From: WHTI01 sp963826105
Lineage (GTDB): Bacteria; Actinomycetota; CADDZG01; WHSQ01
Assembly: GCA_963826105.1 (NCBI GenBank)
Contig: CAWGWA010000016.1
Coordinates: 124,001 to 188,000 of the forward strand
DNA: 64,000 nt
Direction of reading: 5' to 3'
Under the pieces are notes generated by a model. It worked only from the letters and a program-made list of their open reading frames with translations, was not told where the DNA came from and did no database searches. Of this stretch, positions 1 through 8,359 are shown one piece after another (within the stretch, counting starts at the first letter, position 1; every line of letters begins with the position of its first letter). The position numbers and the translations under genes were made by a program.

Positions 1-719
1 GCGATGCCGGGCCACGGTGTTTCGCAGATGACCACTTCGGACTTCGCGGCGCGAACCATGTCGAGCAGAACCTCTTCGTCGATGTTGCCGGTGGCGAAGT
101 TCGTGTGGCGATCGGCCCCCGTTCCGGCCTTGTCCCTAGAGTCGTTGCAGTGCACGAGGTCGATCTTGCCGACGGCATCGATGACGCGGGGAACGACGTC
201 CGCGAGATCCTCTCCGCCGGCATGCGCGTGGCAGGTATCGAAACAGAATCCGGGATCGAGGTCGCCGATCTCGTCCCAGAGCTTGGCGAGGGTGTCGACG
301 TGACGGCCCATTGCGTTGTCGCCGCCTGCGGTGTTCTCGATCAGGATCGGCACGCTTGAGCCTTGGACCTCCTCCAATGCCTTGCGCCAGCGGATGAAAC
401 CGTGCTCGATGCCATCTTCGGAGTGGCCCGCGTGGACGATCAGGGCGGTGGCTCCGATCGCCTCGGCGGCCTCGAGGGTCTGCTTCAGGATCTTGCGTGA
501 CGGGATCCGGATCCGATTGTTGGGGCTGGCCACATTGATCAGGTAAGGAGCGTGGACGTAGATCGGGATCGACGAGTTCTGCAGGACCTCGGCGTCCTCA
601 CGGGGAGGCGGCTTCTTCCACGACTGGGGCGGGCCTACGAAAAGTTGGATGCACTCGGCACCCACCGATTCGGCCTCTGCAAGGGGATCTTCGTCGGGAA
701 CGTGGACTCCGATGATCAT
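1..719 (-). CDS. nfo: Endonuclease IV (deoxyribonuclease IV), C-terminus cut by window edge
   Basis: AP endonuclease of base-excision repair that cuts 5' of abasic sites, a TIM-barrel enzyme with three metal ions. The reading frame runs from ATG at 719 off the left edge, giving 239 residues of an expected ~280. Visible family features are YVHAPYLINVAS near residue 42, the metal-binding LIVHAGH and ENTAGG segments, FDTCHAHAGG, and the late HCNDSRDKAGTGADRH block, which corresponds to the H-x-NDS-K-x2-GS-x2-DRH signature. It is divergent from the CBS-domain gene at 785. The family call is firm. The C-terminal metal-ligand segment is outside the window. Confidence 0.88.
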   Translation of the reverse strand, partial: MIIGVHVPDEDPLAEAESVGAECIQLFVGPPQSWKKPPPREDAEVLQNSSIPIYVHAPYLINVASPNNRIRIPSRKILKQTLEAAEAIGATALIVHAGHSEDGIEHGFIRWRKALEEVQGSSVPILIENTAGGDNAMGRHVDTLAKLWDEIGDLDPGFCFDTCHAHAGGEDLADVVPRVIDAVGKIDLVHCNDSRDKAGTGADRHTNFATGNIDEEVLLDMVRAAKSEVVICETPWPGI

Positions 720-784
720 GAGGGCACGCTAGCCGATGGGGTGCGTGTTGCGCGAACCCCCCGGGTCGGTGAGTATCGAGCGTC

Positions 785-1183
785 ATGAAACTACTCAGAG
801 ACGTCGCGATCAGGCATCTGGTGACCGTTGCACCGGAGCACACGCTCAGGAGCGCAGCCAAGGTCATGTCCGAACGGGGGGTCGGCTGCGCGGTGGTCGT
901 CGAGAAGGAGAAGGTCGCTGGGATCGTCACCGAGCGCGACATCCTTCGCTCGATCGCGGCGGGCGACCAGGTGGACGAGGCCAAGGTCAACGACGTCATG
1001 ACCCGCGATGTCGTGAGTGGATCGCCCGGCTGGGATGTCCTCCAAGCGGTCGACGCGATGGTCGAGGGTGGCTTCCGCCATCTCCTCGTGATGGAGATGG
1101 ATGAGCCCGTAGGGATCTTGTCGCTCCGGGACCTGATGAACGTAATGGTCGAGATGGTTCAGAGGGACGGCGCGGCAACCTGA
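785..1183 (+). CDS. Tandem CBS-domain protein
   Basis: A stand-alone protein of 132 residues made of two CBS motifs: residues ~8-62, ending in GIVTERDIL, and ~70-125, ending in GILSLRDLMN. Such pairs bind adenosine nucleotides (AMP, ATP or SAM) and act as energy-sensing regulatory modules. There is no attached enzyme or membrane domain. The repeated G-I-V/L-[ST]-x-RD ends are the nucleotide phosphate-contacting positions of the family. Its 3' end overlaps the convergent SRPBCC gene by 25 bases. The partner protein cannot be deduced from this context. Confidence 0.85.
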   Translation: MKLLRDVAIRHLVTVAPEHTLRSAAKVMSERGVGCAVVVEKEKVAGIVTERDILRSIAAGDQVDEAKVNDVMTRDVVSGSPGWDVLQAVDAMVEGGFRHLLVMEMDEPVGILSLRDLMNVMVEMVQRDGAAT

Positions 1184-1608
1184 TCTGCAAGCTGCCGAAG
1201 TGCCGTCTTCTGCATCCGCACCAATCTCCTGCGTAGGAAGAAGCTCAGCAGTCGCCCCATCGGCCCCCGCGGCATCTCCGACGTGAGGTGATGCGTGATC
1301 GCGGTGACGCCATCCCGTTCGGAAACCTCGAACCTGATACGCATCCGGACACCGACGATGACGTCCTCGTCGAACGAACTCTCGTCAACGGCAACCACGG
1401 TCGAGCGTCCGTGGACCACGAACCCAAGCATGTCGGCAGTACCGAGCACGGCATCTCCGGCCCCCAATCTCTCCGGGCCCTCCGCGTGCTCGATCTCGGG
1501 TTGCCAGGCGGACCACGTCGATGCGTCCCTGATCGTGGCGAGCACCTGCTCCCGAGATGCGCTTACCTCGCGCTTCTCGATCGTTTCGAAGACCTCGCCC
1601 TCTGCCAC
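1159..1608 (-). CDS. SRPBCC (polyketide cyclase/dehydrase-like) family protein
   Basis: Small START/Bet v 1-like fold protein. The pattern E-x-R-x-V-x-A-x2-E-x-V near the N-terminus, STWSAWQPEIEHAEG, and the C-terminal helix rich in Arg/Leu (residues ~115-140 of the called protein) match the SRPBCC group, which binds hydrophobic ligands. I place the start at GTG 1608 because GAGAGGAGACGA lies immediately before it. A longer frame opens at 1650. It is convergent with the CBS gene. The ligand is unknown. Confidence 0.7.
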   Translation of the reverse strand: MAEGEVFETIEKREVSASREQVLATIRDASTWSAWQPEIEHAEGPERLGAGDAVLGTADMLGFVVHGRSTVVAVDESSFDEDVIVGVRMRIRFEVSERDGVTAITHHLTSEMPRGPMGRLLSFFLRRRLVRMQKTALRQLADQVAAPSL

Positions 1609-1662
1609 TCGTCTCCTCTCGTGAGCCGGGGACCAGTGTAGAAGCGGCAAGGGCTACCCTCT

Positions 1663-3177
1663 GTGCCTATGGGCACAACTCAGCAAACCCCTCGACTCGC
1701 GATCGCAGCGGGAAATGGCCTCGGGGCCGAGGCAGCCGAAGCGATCGCGCGTGACGGCGGTAATGCTGTCGATGCATGCCTCGCTGCGGCAGTCATGGCA
1801 TGGGTTGCAGAGCCCTTCTTCGCGTCCACCGCCGGCTCGGGATTCATCGTCGTACGCACGCCGGGTGGGGACGTTGAAGTCATCGACGGGAACAATGCGA
1901 TGCCCCTCACCCAGCCCGCCGAGCCGGGACAGGGACTCACCCGGACCTTCATCCCCGACTACTCCGACGGGATGTACACGGGGATCGGTGCGGGATCGGT
2001 TGCGGTGCCCGGGATCCTCGCCGCCGTCTACAAGGCCTGGGAGCGGCACGGCGCGATCGAGTGGGCCGCCCTATTTCAACCCGCGATCGACGCCGCCCGG
2101 AACGGATTGCCGTTCCCGAAGACGTCTGCCTTCTATCTGTCGGTCACCTGGAATGAGATCTGGTCGCTCCATGAATCGTCGCGCTCACTGTTCCTCAAGG
2201 ACGGTCTACTCCTGGTGGAGAACCAGATGATCGTGCAGGAGGCCCTCGCCGAGAGCCTCGGGCTAATCGCCGAACGCGGCCCGGAAGTCTTCTACGAAGG
2301 TGAACTCGGTGCCGCGATCATCAAGGAGCTGTCCGTGGAGGATGGCTTCATCACGATCGACGACCTCAAGTCCTACTCGGCCGAGATCCGGCAGCCGATC
2401 TCGACCGAGGCATTCGGCTGGAAGGTCGAGTCGAACCCCCCGCCCGCCGTAGGGGGTGCGGTTCTCACGCACATGCTGGCCTTGTTGGGCGAGACGGAGC
2501 TAAGCGATCCGACCGCCCGGCTCTCCGCGATCGTCGAAGCGCAACGGGCATCGACGGGCTACCGACACGAGCGTTACGACGACCCAGGCGACGTCGCTGG
2601 AGCGCTCGAAGAAGCGATGACCGAGCTCAAACGCAACATGCGCTCGCCCTCGACTACGCACTCTTCGTCGGCCGACGCCGATGGATACGCCTGCTCGCTA
2701 ACCGAGTCGAACGGCTACGGGGCCGGACTCATCATCAACGGCATCCTAATGAACAACACGTTGGGCGAAGAGGAACTCAACCCGCTCGGCGTTCACTCGC
2801 TCCCGCCCGGCTCCCGCACGCACTCGAACATGGCCCCGACGATCGTGACCGGTAATGACTCCGTGGTTGCCATGGGAAGCCCGGGGGCCGATCGGATCGT
2901 GAGCGCGATCGCGCAGACGTTCCTGGCCCTGGCGGTCGATGGACTGAGTCTCGAGGAAGCGGTCGCTTACCCCCGTGCTCACCTCGACCCTCGTGAGGAG
3001 GGCGAGGTGCTCTGCTTCGAACCGGGCCTCCCCGGAGACGAACTCGGCTACACCCCGCGACCATACGACGCGCCTCACATGTACTTCGGTGGGGTCCAGG
3101 CAGCGTCGGTCACCTACGACGGGATCGTTACCGCCGCTCACGATCCCCGACGTTCCGGATCCAGCCGCCTGGTCTAG
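1663..3177 (+). CDS. Gamma-glutamyltransferase family protein
   Basis: Ntn-hydrolase that transfers or hydrolyses gamma-glutamyl groups from glutathione and related amides, made as a proenzyme that cleaves itself. Motifs are GGNAVDA (~32-38), the STAGSGF region (~55), and TTHSSSADADGY from residue 331, where Thr331 is the expected new N-terminus and nucleophile. Later come TESNGYGAG, MNNTLGEEELNP and the GSPGADRI motif (a GSPGG-like loop). The length of 504 residues is near the family norm of 500-580. No signal peptide is visible, so it is probably cytoplasmic. Start GTG 1663 or ATG 1669; the latter removes two residues. Confidence 0.85.
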   Translation: MPMGTTQQTPRLAIAAGNGLGAEAAEAIARDGGNAVDACLAAAVMAWVAEPFFASTAGSGFIVVRTPGGDVEVIDGNNAMPLTQPAEPGQGLTRTFIPDYSDGMYTGIGAGSVAVPGILAAVYKAWERHGAIEWAALFQPAIDAARNGLPFPKTSAFYLSVTWNEIWSLHESSRSLFLKDGLLLVENQMIVQEALAESLGLIAERGPEVFYEGELGAAIIKELSVEDGFITIDDLKSYSAEIRQPISTEAFGWKVESNPPPAVGGAVLTHMLALLGETELSDPTARLSAIVEAQRASTGYRHERYDDPGDVAGALEEAMTELKRNMRSPSTTHSSSADADGYACSLTESNGYGAGLIINGILMNNTLGEEELNPLGVHSLPPGSRTHSNMAPTIVTGNDSVVAMGSPGADRIVSAIAQTFLALAVDGLSLEEAVAYPRAHLDPREEGEVLCFEPGLPGDELGYTPRPYDAPHMYFGGVQAASVTYDGIVTAAHDPRRSGSSRLV

Positions 3178-3183
3178 GGCAAC

Positions 3184-3201
3184 TCTGTGCAACTGCACAA
3201 G
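3184..3201. promoter_or_regulatory. Palindromic operator-like site 1 (TGTGCA-AC-TGCACA core)
   Basis: Perfect 6-2-6 palindrome centred at 3192/3193 and followed by AAGGG. It lies 63 bases before the GTG start of the secreted-protein gene at 3265. It is one of six similar sites in this window that all precede exported-protein genes. Role inferred, not known. Confidence 0.55.
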
Positions 3202-3264
3202 GGCATCGCTTCCGAGTTCGTGAAGTCCTAACCCTGTTGGAGCTTTCGCGACTGGGGAGGGACC

Positions 3265-4191
3265 GTGACTCGTTTCAGAATGCTCGCAGCCGTTACTTCG
3301 CTGGGCATCATCACCGCACTCATGGCACCGGCTGGAGCCGCACCCGGTCTCTCGATAACGAGCGTCACGAAGGTGGGCAACATCGCCACGGTTAGCGGCT
3401 CCGCCATATTCGAATCGCTTCCCGAAGCCGTCTCCGTGGGTGGTTTCGACACCGAGTTCGCGCAAGTCGATGTCGCCGGCGGCGCAGGGATCAACCTGGT
3501 CGACGCGAAGATCCAGCCGATCGACGGTGGCCTCCGATTCATCTGGCAGCTGTCCGATCTCCCCGACCAGGTACCGCCCGAGGGCGTCCGCTACACATGG
3601 GCGTTCCAGATCGGCCAGAACGCCTACCAGCTCCAGGCCAAGCGGACGAACGTGGCATCGGTCACAACCATCGAAGACCCGGTGAACCACATCACGCATG
3701 TCGGGAACGACTTCTTCCAACTCCGTGGTGCCTGCACCGCGAGCTACGCCGGCTCGCCGACCTCCGGCTGCTACCACCTGGCGTGGTTGGCGGGTTCGTT
3801 CGACATCACCAACAGCCAGGTGACGGTCGACCTCCCGTACCAGACGAGGGACCAGATCGGCAGGCTCGTGGCCCCCGACTTCAAGCCCGGAGTCGTGCTC
3901 AGCGAAAGTCTGCAGGCAACGATGTCGATCACAGCCGCGTTCCAGGCGGTGGTCGGTAACACCTACACGAGCGACTACATCAACGGTTGGGAGCAGTACT
4001 TCGTGGGTGGTGTGGTTCAACTCGCAGCCGCACCGGCCGGACGTAACCCGGTGACGCAGAACTACACCAGCTCGGCAGCCATCACGGGAAGCGACTTCGT
4101 CGGGAGCATCCCGCTGACGACGGTCAACAACACCGTGTACATCAGGGCTTGCTCGGTGAAGACCTGCACCTACGCTACCGCCGCTCCCTGA
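3265..4191 (+). CDS. Secreted protein of unknown function (paralogue of 39727..40647)
   Basis: I do not recognise a named family. The first ~26 residues are a Sec signal peptide (VTRFRML, hydrophobic stretch, then APAGAA). The mature part of ~280 residues is beta-rich, with paired cysteines in GACTAS/SGCYH (~155-170) and ACSVKTCTY at the C-terminus, which suggests disulphides in an extracytoplasmic Ig-like or beta-sandwich fold. GTG at 3265 is preceded by GGGAGGG at a good distance. The protein at 39727 has the same plan and length and similar turns (a K-I-x(n)-L-R-F-x-L/W-x-L segment after the first ~75 mature residues), so I treat them as paralogues. Both are preceded by the TTYGTGCA palindrome. 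Confidence 0.7.
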   Translation: MTRFRMLAAVTSLGIITALMAPAGAAPGLSITSVTKVGNIATVSGSAIFESLPEAVSVGGFDTEFAQVDVAGGAGINLVDAKIQPIDGGLRFIWQLSDLPDQVPPEGVRYTWAFQIGQNAYQLQAKRTNVASVTTIEDPVNHITHVGNDFFQLRGACTASYAGSPTSGCYHLAWLAGSFDITNSQVTVDLPYQTRDQIGRLVAPDFKPGVVLSESLQATMSITAAFQAVVGNTYTSDYINGWEQYFVGGVVQLAAAPAGRNPVTQNYTSSAAITGSDFVGSIPLTTVNNTVYIRACSVKTCTYATAAP

Positions 4192-4194
4192 GTC

Positions 4195-5175
4195 TTAGAC
4201 GGCGAACCGGATGTTAAGGATGTCGCCTTCCTTGACCTCGTAGTCCTTGCCCTCGACGCGCAGCTTGCCCGAGGCCTTGGCCTTGTCCCAACCGCCGGCG
4301 TCGATGTACTCGTCATAGCCGCACACCTCGGCGCGGATGAAGCCGCGCTCGAGGTCGGTGTGGATGACTCCGGCGGCCTCGGGAGCCTTGGCACCGCGGC
4401 GAACCTCCCAAGCGCGCGTCTCGTCCTCGCCGGTGGTTAGAAAAGTGATGAGGTCGAGAGCGCGATAACACTGAGCCACCACACGATCGATGCCGGGTTC
4501 CTCGATCCCGAACCCGGTGAGTAGTTCGTCGGCTTCGGCGGCCTCCATGCCGGCGACCTCAGCTTCGAGCGCCGCGCTGATGGCGATCGCACCCTCAGGG
4601 AGCGAGTCCGGCAGTTCTCCGCCCTCCTCGACGTTGGCCACCACGATCCACGGCTTCAGAGTGAGCGGTCCGTACCCCCGCAGGATCTTCTGCTGCTCGT
4701 CGTCGAACCCCGCGTCCCGGAGCGGTTGTTCGTTCTCGAGCATCTCGTGGCAGCGTTCGAGGATCTCGACCTCGGCCTGGACCTCGGGCTGGCTGCGGGC
4801 TCGCTTGCGCGCCTTGTCGAGTCCGCTCTCGATGTTGGCGAGGTCGGCAAGGATCAGCTCGGCTTCGACTCCCGACAGTTCGCTCTCCGGCTTGGCATCG
4901 GGGCCGAAGGCGCGCACGACGATGCACAGAGCATCGGTCTGGCGGAACTCCGCGATGCCCTGAGCGGTCAGGCCCCCGGGAACGTCGACGAACCGCACCT
5001 TGGCGGCCACGACCTTCTTCGAGTTCTCCATCCCGGAGAGGATGCCGAGGCGCTCGTCGGGAACGTCGACGACGGCCTGGTTCGACCGCCCACCGACGGA
5101 GCCGGTGCGGGTCAGTGCGGTGAATAGCGTGGACTTGCCCGAGTACGGCAGCCCCACGATCCCGATGTCTTTCAT
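4195..5175 (-). CDS. ychF: YchF/Obg-like P-loop ATPase
   Basis: Translation-associated P-loop NTPase of the TRAFAC class that binds ribosomes and prefers ATP. G1 is GLPYSGKST (residues 8-16, with YSGKST in place of the usual NVGKST). G3 is the DVPGG segment (~64), and the G4 position reads VANVEE, fitting the family's NxxE rather than NKxD. The C-terminal ~80 residues, ending VEGKDYEVKEGDILNIRF, are the TGS domain. At 326 residues it is shorter than the usual ~360, mainly in the coiled-coil insert. The AGGAGG ribosome site before ATG 5175 fixes the start. It is convergent with the secreted protein, with a gap of three bases. Confidence 0.88.
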   Translation of the reverse strand: MKDIGIVGLPYSGKSTLFTALTRTGSVGGRSNQAVVDVPDERLGILSGMENSKKVVAAKVRFVDVPGGLTAQGIAEFRQTDALCIVVRAFGPDAKPESELSGVEAELILADLANIESGLDKARKRARSQPEVQAEVEILERCHEMLENEQPLRDAGFDDEQQKILRGYGPLTLKPWIVVANVEEGGELPDSLPEGAIAISAALEAEVAGMEAAEADELLTGFGIEEPGIDRVVAQCYRALDLITFLTTGEDETRAWEVRRGAKAPEAAGVIHTDLERGFIRAEVCGYDEYIDAGGWDKAKASGKLRVEGKDYEVKEGDILNIRFAV

Positions 5176-5222
5176 CTAAGAGATCCCTCCTGGGTTCGTG
5201 ATGGAGGTTAGCCTGCCCCTTC

Positions 5223-5999
5223 ATGGACACGGGACTGAATGGCAAAGGCGTCCTGGTCACCGGCGCCGGCGGTGGCATCGGTGGGGCCGTAGCTCGGGCG
5301 TTCGCCGCCGAGGGAGCCAAAGTGGGCGTGCACTATCGCTCCAGTAAGGAGCGGGCCGAAAGGGTCGCCGCCGAAACCGACGGGGTTCCGCTGCAGGCGG
5401 ACCTGACCGTTGAGGCCGAGGTTGACGCCCTGGTCCCGGCGGCCGTCGATGCCCTCGGCCGGCTCGATGTCCTGGTCGCCAATGCCGGGATGTGGCCGGT
5501 GGCCGACGAACCGTTGTGGGAGATGTCGCTGGAACGATGGAGGAACACGATCGACGCCAACCTCACGAGCGTGTTCCTCACCTGCCGGGCGTTCCTCCGT
5601 CATGTCGCAACGACCGGAACCGGCAACATCGTTCTCGTCGGCTCGACCGCCGGTCTGATCGGTGAAGCCGGACACGCGGACTACTCCAGCGCCAAGTCGG
5701 CGTTCGTTACCGGGCTGGCGCGGTCGTTGAAGAACGAGATCGTCAGGATCGCGCCCCAGGGCAGGGTCAATGTCGTGTGCCCGGGATGGACGAGGACCGA
5801 CTTGGCCCGGGAGGCGCTGGCCGACCCGGACTTCGTCCCGCGGATCACGCGGACGGCGGCGATGCAGAAGATCGGCGATGCCGAAGATGTCGCCAACGTC
5901 ATCGTGGCCCTCGCCTCCGATGTGATCTCGGGTCACGTCACCGGAGAGGTCATCACCGTCGCCGGAGGGATGGAAGGGCGCGTCCTTCACGAGCTCTAG
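5223..5999 (+). CDS. Short-chain dehydrogenase/reductase, FabG-like
   Basis: NAD(P)-dependent classical SDR, 258 residues. The cofactor motif TGAGGGIG sits at residues 13-20, the NAG motif at 88-90, catalytic Ser141, and the YSSAK pair Tyr154/Lys158. The C-terminal GEVITVAGGM matches the FabG/3-oxoacyl reductase type, but the substrate cannot be told from the sequence. It diverges from ychF with 47 bases between the starts. The next downstream gene (6050) has its own promoter. Confidence 0.85.
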   Translation: MDTGLNGKGVLVTGAGGGIGGAVARAFAAEGAKVGVHYRSSKERAERVAAETDGVPLQADLTVEAEVDALVPAAVDALGRLDVLVANAGMWPVADEPLWEMSLERWRNTIDANLTSVFLTCRAFLRHVATTGTGNIVLVGSTAGLIGEAGHADYSSAKSAFVTGLARSLKNEIVRIAPQGRVNVVCPGWTRTDLAREALADPDFVPRITRTAAMQKIGDAEDVANVIVALASDVISGHVTGEVITVAGGMEGRVLHEL

Positions 6000-6001
6000 C
6001 T

Positions 6002-6047
6002 TTGTCAATCCGGGTTGACAATCTCTATCTGTCAACCTAGGATGACA
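6002..6047 (+). promoter_or_regulatory. Sigma70-type promoter with two operator palindromes, leaderless HTH gene
   Basis: TTGACA at 6015-6020, a 17-base spacer and TAGGAT at 6038-6043 form a strong housekeeping promoter. The expected start site falls on the ATG at 6050, so the message is probably leaderless. One palindrome, TTGTCAA-N6-TTGACAA (6002-6021), covers the -35 box. A second, TGTCA-N8-TGACA (6030-6047), covers the -10 box. The arrangement suggests repression, probably by the HTH product itself. Confidence 0.6.
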
Positions 6048-6049
6048 CG

Positions 6050-6283
6050 ATGTCCGATGCAACGAAGCTCGCTGCGGCAACCGGCAGCAAAGACCCCGAG
6101 ATCGGCCTCAAGGCGGTCTCGGCGCTCAGTCGGTTACTCGAACGGCTCGAGCGGCTCCAGGTCGGCAACGCCCGCGAGCAGGGGTGGTCATGGCAGGAGA
6201 TCGCCGACGCCCTCGGGGTTAGTCGGCAAGCGGTTCACAAGAAACACTCTGGGGGACGCGGCTCCAGGCTCAGGAGGCGATAG
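6050..6283 (+). CDS. Small helix-turn-helix DNA-binding protein
   Basis: A protein of 77 residues whose C-terminal half is one HTH unit, WQEIADALGVSRQAVHKKH (residues 48-66), followed by a basic tail (GGRGSRLRRR). The N-terminal ~40 residues form an amphipathic helix with repeated LERLERL, likely the dimer interface. It sits two bases before the Clp-N gene. HTH plus Clp-N pairs recur in actinobacteria, so the two are probably one regulatory unit. Paired half-sites in its own promoter suggest autoregulation. Confidence 0.75.
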   Translation: MSDATKLAAATGSKDPEIGLKAVSALSRLLERLERLQVGNAREQGWSWQEIADALGVSRQAVHKKHSGGRGSRLRRR

Positions 6284-6285
6284 GC

Positions 6286-6828
6286 ATGTTCGAGCGATTC
6301 ACGAAAGCGGCACGAGCCACGGTGATCGAGGCCCAGACGCAGGCCCGTCGCCTCGGCCACGACCACATCGGGACCGAGCACGTACTGCTGGCGCTGACCA
6401 CCTCCGAAGGGATCGCCGGCGAAGTGTTGAACGCTGCGGGGATCACCCACGGCTCCGTCGAAGAGGGGCTCGCTGCCTTGGCCCCCGACAACGACCTCGG
6501 AGATGAAGACGCCGAGGCACTCGAGTCCTTGGGGATCGATCTCGAGGAGGTCAAGCGAACGGTTGAGGCATCGTTCGGGCCGGGCGCCTTGTCACGGCGG
6601 TTCTCTCGCAAAGGCCATCTCCCCGTTACGAAGGGGGCCAAGAAGACCCTGGAGCTCTCGCTCCGAGAAGCCCTCCATCTCGGCCACAACTACATCGGCA
6701 CCGAGCACATCCTTCTGGGACTACTGCGGAACAACACGAGCTCGGCATCCGCGATGCTCGCCGAGATGGGTGCGAACCACGATGCGATCCGCAAGGCTCT
6801 GCTGGAGCGACTCCCCAAGGCGTCCTAA
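6286..6828 (+). CDS. Clp N-terminal (double-repeat) domain protein without ATPase
   Basis: A protein of 180 residues with two copies of the Clp N repeat: GHDHIGTEHVLLALT (~23-37) and GHNYIGTEHILLGLL (~128-142). There is no AAA+ module, so it is not ClpC itself. It resembles stand-alone Clp-N proteins that may bind substrates or the ClpC N-domain. An acidic linker (DNDLGDEDAEALE) lies between the repeats. It is translated with the upstream HTH gene (gap of two bases), so the pair may tune protein turnover in response to a signal. The partner is inferred, not shown. Confidence 0.8.
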   Translation: MFERFTKAARATVIEAQTQARRLGHDHIGTEHVLLALTTSEGIAGEVLNAAGITHGSVEEGLAALAPDNDLGDEDAEALESLGIDLEEVKRTVEASFGPGALSRRFSRKGHLPVTKGAKKTLELSLREALHLGHNYIGTEHILLGLLRNNTSSASAMLAEMGANHDAIRKALLERLPKAS

Positions 6829-6834
6829 GCGGCG

Positions 6835-7428
6835 CTACCAGCCTCCGTAGTGAACGATGTCCGTGAGTGGTCTGCGGTCGCGGGTCAAGACCGAACCCCT
6901 GCGTCGTGCCTCGGCGCTGGGGTAACCGAGAGCGACCCCGCCGATCGCGCGGAAACCCTCGGGGACGCCGAGCCAGCGGTCGAGCTCGTCTCCGCCCTGG
7001 AAGATCCCGAAGAACCAACCGGCGATACCTTCGTCGACCGCCGCGAGCAACATCAGCATCACGCCCATGCCGGCATCGATGTCCCAGTAAGGGATCGGCC
7101 AGCCTTCCTCGGACCCCATGCCGAAGGCACGCTTGTCGGGTTGCGAATAGCGCTCGAGGTAGTGGGGCTTGCCCGAGTACGGGATCACCACAACGGGAGG
7201 GTCTCCCTCCGTTCCGCCCCTCTTCCGGCTTTGCGGGTCGGTCAGTTCCCAGAAGGTGTTGAGCTGGGCCGGGTCGTCGAGCACCACGAGCTCGAGGCCC
7301 TGGGCGAAGCCCGCCGACGGCGCGTGTTGGCACGTCTCGAGGATCGAGATGAGGACTTCGTCGGGGATCTTGTCGGGCGCGAAATGACGCACCATCTTTC
7401 GCCGTCGGACCGCATCCTGGAACTCCAC
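6835..7428 (-). CDS. Nitroreductase family protein
   Basis: FMN-dependent nitroreductase fold, 197 residues. The N-terminal pattern F-x-D-x-V-x2-R-R-x-V-R-x-F is the FMN-phosphate arginine segment. LETCQHAPSAGFAQG is the substrate/FMN loop, and GIAGWFFGIFQGG and AIGGVALGYP are the late flavin contacts. The GTG start at 7428 lies two bases after the stop of the arginase gene, so the two are co-transcribed. The natural substrate is not predictable. Confidence 0.8.
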   Translation of the reverse strand: MEFQDAVRRRKMVRHFAPDKIPDEVLISILETCQHAPSAGFAQGLELVVLDDPAQLNTFWELTDPQSRKRGGTEGDPPVVVIPYSGKPHYLERYSQPDKRAFGMGSEEGWPIPYWDIDAGMGVMLMLLAAVDEGIAGWFFGIFQGGDELDRWLGVPEGFRAIGGVALGYPSAEARRRGSVLTRDRRPLTDIVHYGGW

Positions 7429-7430
7429 GA

Positions 7431-8345
7431 CTACAGGATAGTGGCGCCCATGGCACTGGCCACGAGTTCTACGGCAAGCGATCCGGTCACGTTCCTGACG
7501 TCGAGGATCGGGTTGACTTCCACGACCTCCATCGAGGTGAGCACTCCACGCTCGGCGACCAGCTCCATGGCAAGGTGGGCCTCCCGGTAGGAGAGGCCGC
7601 CCATGACCGGCGTGCCCACGCCCGGAGCGATCTCTGGGTCGCACGAGTCGACATCGAACGAGACATGGAAGAAGCCGTCTCCCTCGGCGATCTCGATCGC
7701 TTCCCGCATGACGGCGGCGATCCCCCGCCGGTCGATATCGGTCATCGTGAAAGCGTGGATCCCTCGATCGCGGACGAGGTCCTTCTCCCCCTGATCGAGA
7801 TCACGGATGCCGACCAGGGCGACTCGCTCCGGATCCACCCACGGACTCGGGGAGAAGCCGGGAACCTCGAAGTCGCAGGCGCCGAGCGCTGCCGCCAGCG
7901 GCATACCGTGGACGTTTCCGCTCGGTGACGTTTCCGGTCGGTTCATGTCACCGTGCGCGTCGACCCAGATCAGGCCCCCGGTACCGAACGCCTGATGTAG
8001 ACCGGCCAACGTTCCCATCGCGATCGAGTGATCGCCTCCGAGGACTATCGGAGTGGAATCGTTCTCGATCTCTTTCTTCACGCGTGCCGCGATCTGCGCG
8101 CAGGCCGCGAGGATCGTAGGGAGGTAACGGGCGTGCGGATTCTCAACGTGCGCGATCTCGGGGATCTCGACGATCACGTCCCCCTCATCCGACACATCGA
8201 GACCAAGTCCGCTCAATCGCTGGTCGAGTCCCGAGTACCGGATCGCGCTGGGACCCATGTCCACGCCTCGTCGAGACTGCCCTAGATCGAGCGCGGCGCC
8301 GATGATGCCGACCCTCTTGCCGTGTGCAGCAGACGTTTGTTCCAT
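7431..8345 (-). CDS. rocF: Arginase (ureohydrolase family)
   Basis: Manganese enzyme hydrolysing arginine to ornithine and urea. Binuclear Mn ligands are all present: GGDHS (His106), VDAHGDMN (Asp129, His131, Asp133) and SFDVDSCDP, followed by the APGVGTP loop. GNVHGMPLA near 144 and EVVEVNP near the C-terminus fit the arginase subgroup rather than agmatinase. Its 304 residues are typical. It leads a two-gene unit with the nitroreductase and diverges from an SDR, with 14 bases between the proposed starts. A second ureohydrolase at 61026 is of agmatinase type. Confidence 0.87.
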   Translation of the reverse strand: MEQTSAAHGKRVGIIGAALDLGQSRRGVDMGPSAIRYSGLDQRLSGLGLDVSDEGDVIVEIPEIAHVENPHARYLPTILAACAQIAARVKKEIENDSTPIVLGGDHSIAMGTLAGLHQAFGTGGLIWVDAHGDMNRPETSPSGNVHGMPLAAALGACDFEVPGFSPSPWVDPERVALVGIRDLDQGEKDLVRDRGIHAFTMTDIDRRGIAAVMREAIEIAEGDGFFHVSFDVDSCDPEIAPGVGTPVMGGLSYREAHLAMELVAERGVLTSMEVVEVNPILDVRNVTGSLAVELVASAMGATIL

Positions 8346-8359
8346 GCAACGATGGTCGC

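Noticed and set aside
2746..4020. Long minus-strand frame across the GGT end and the secreted protein
   Set aside because: It spans two genes and an intergenic palindrome and has no domain content.
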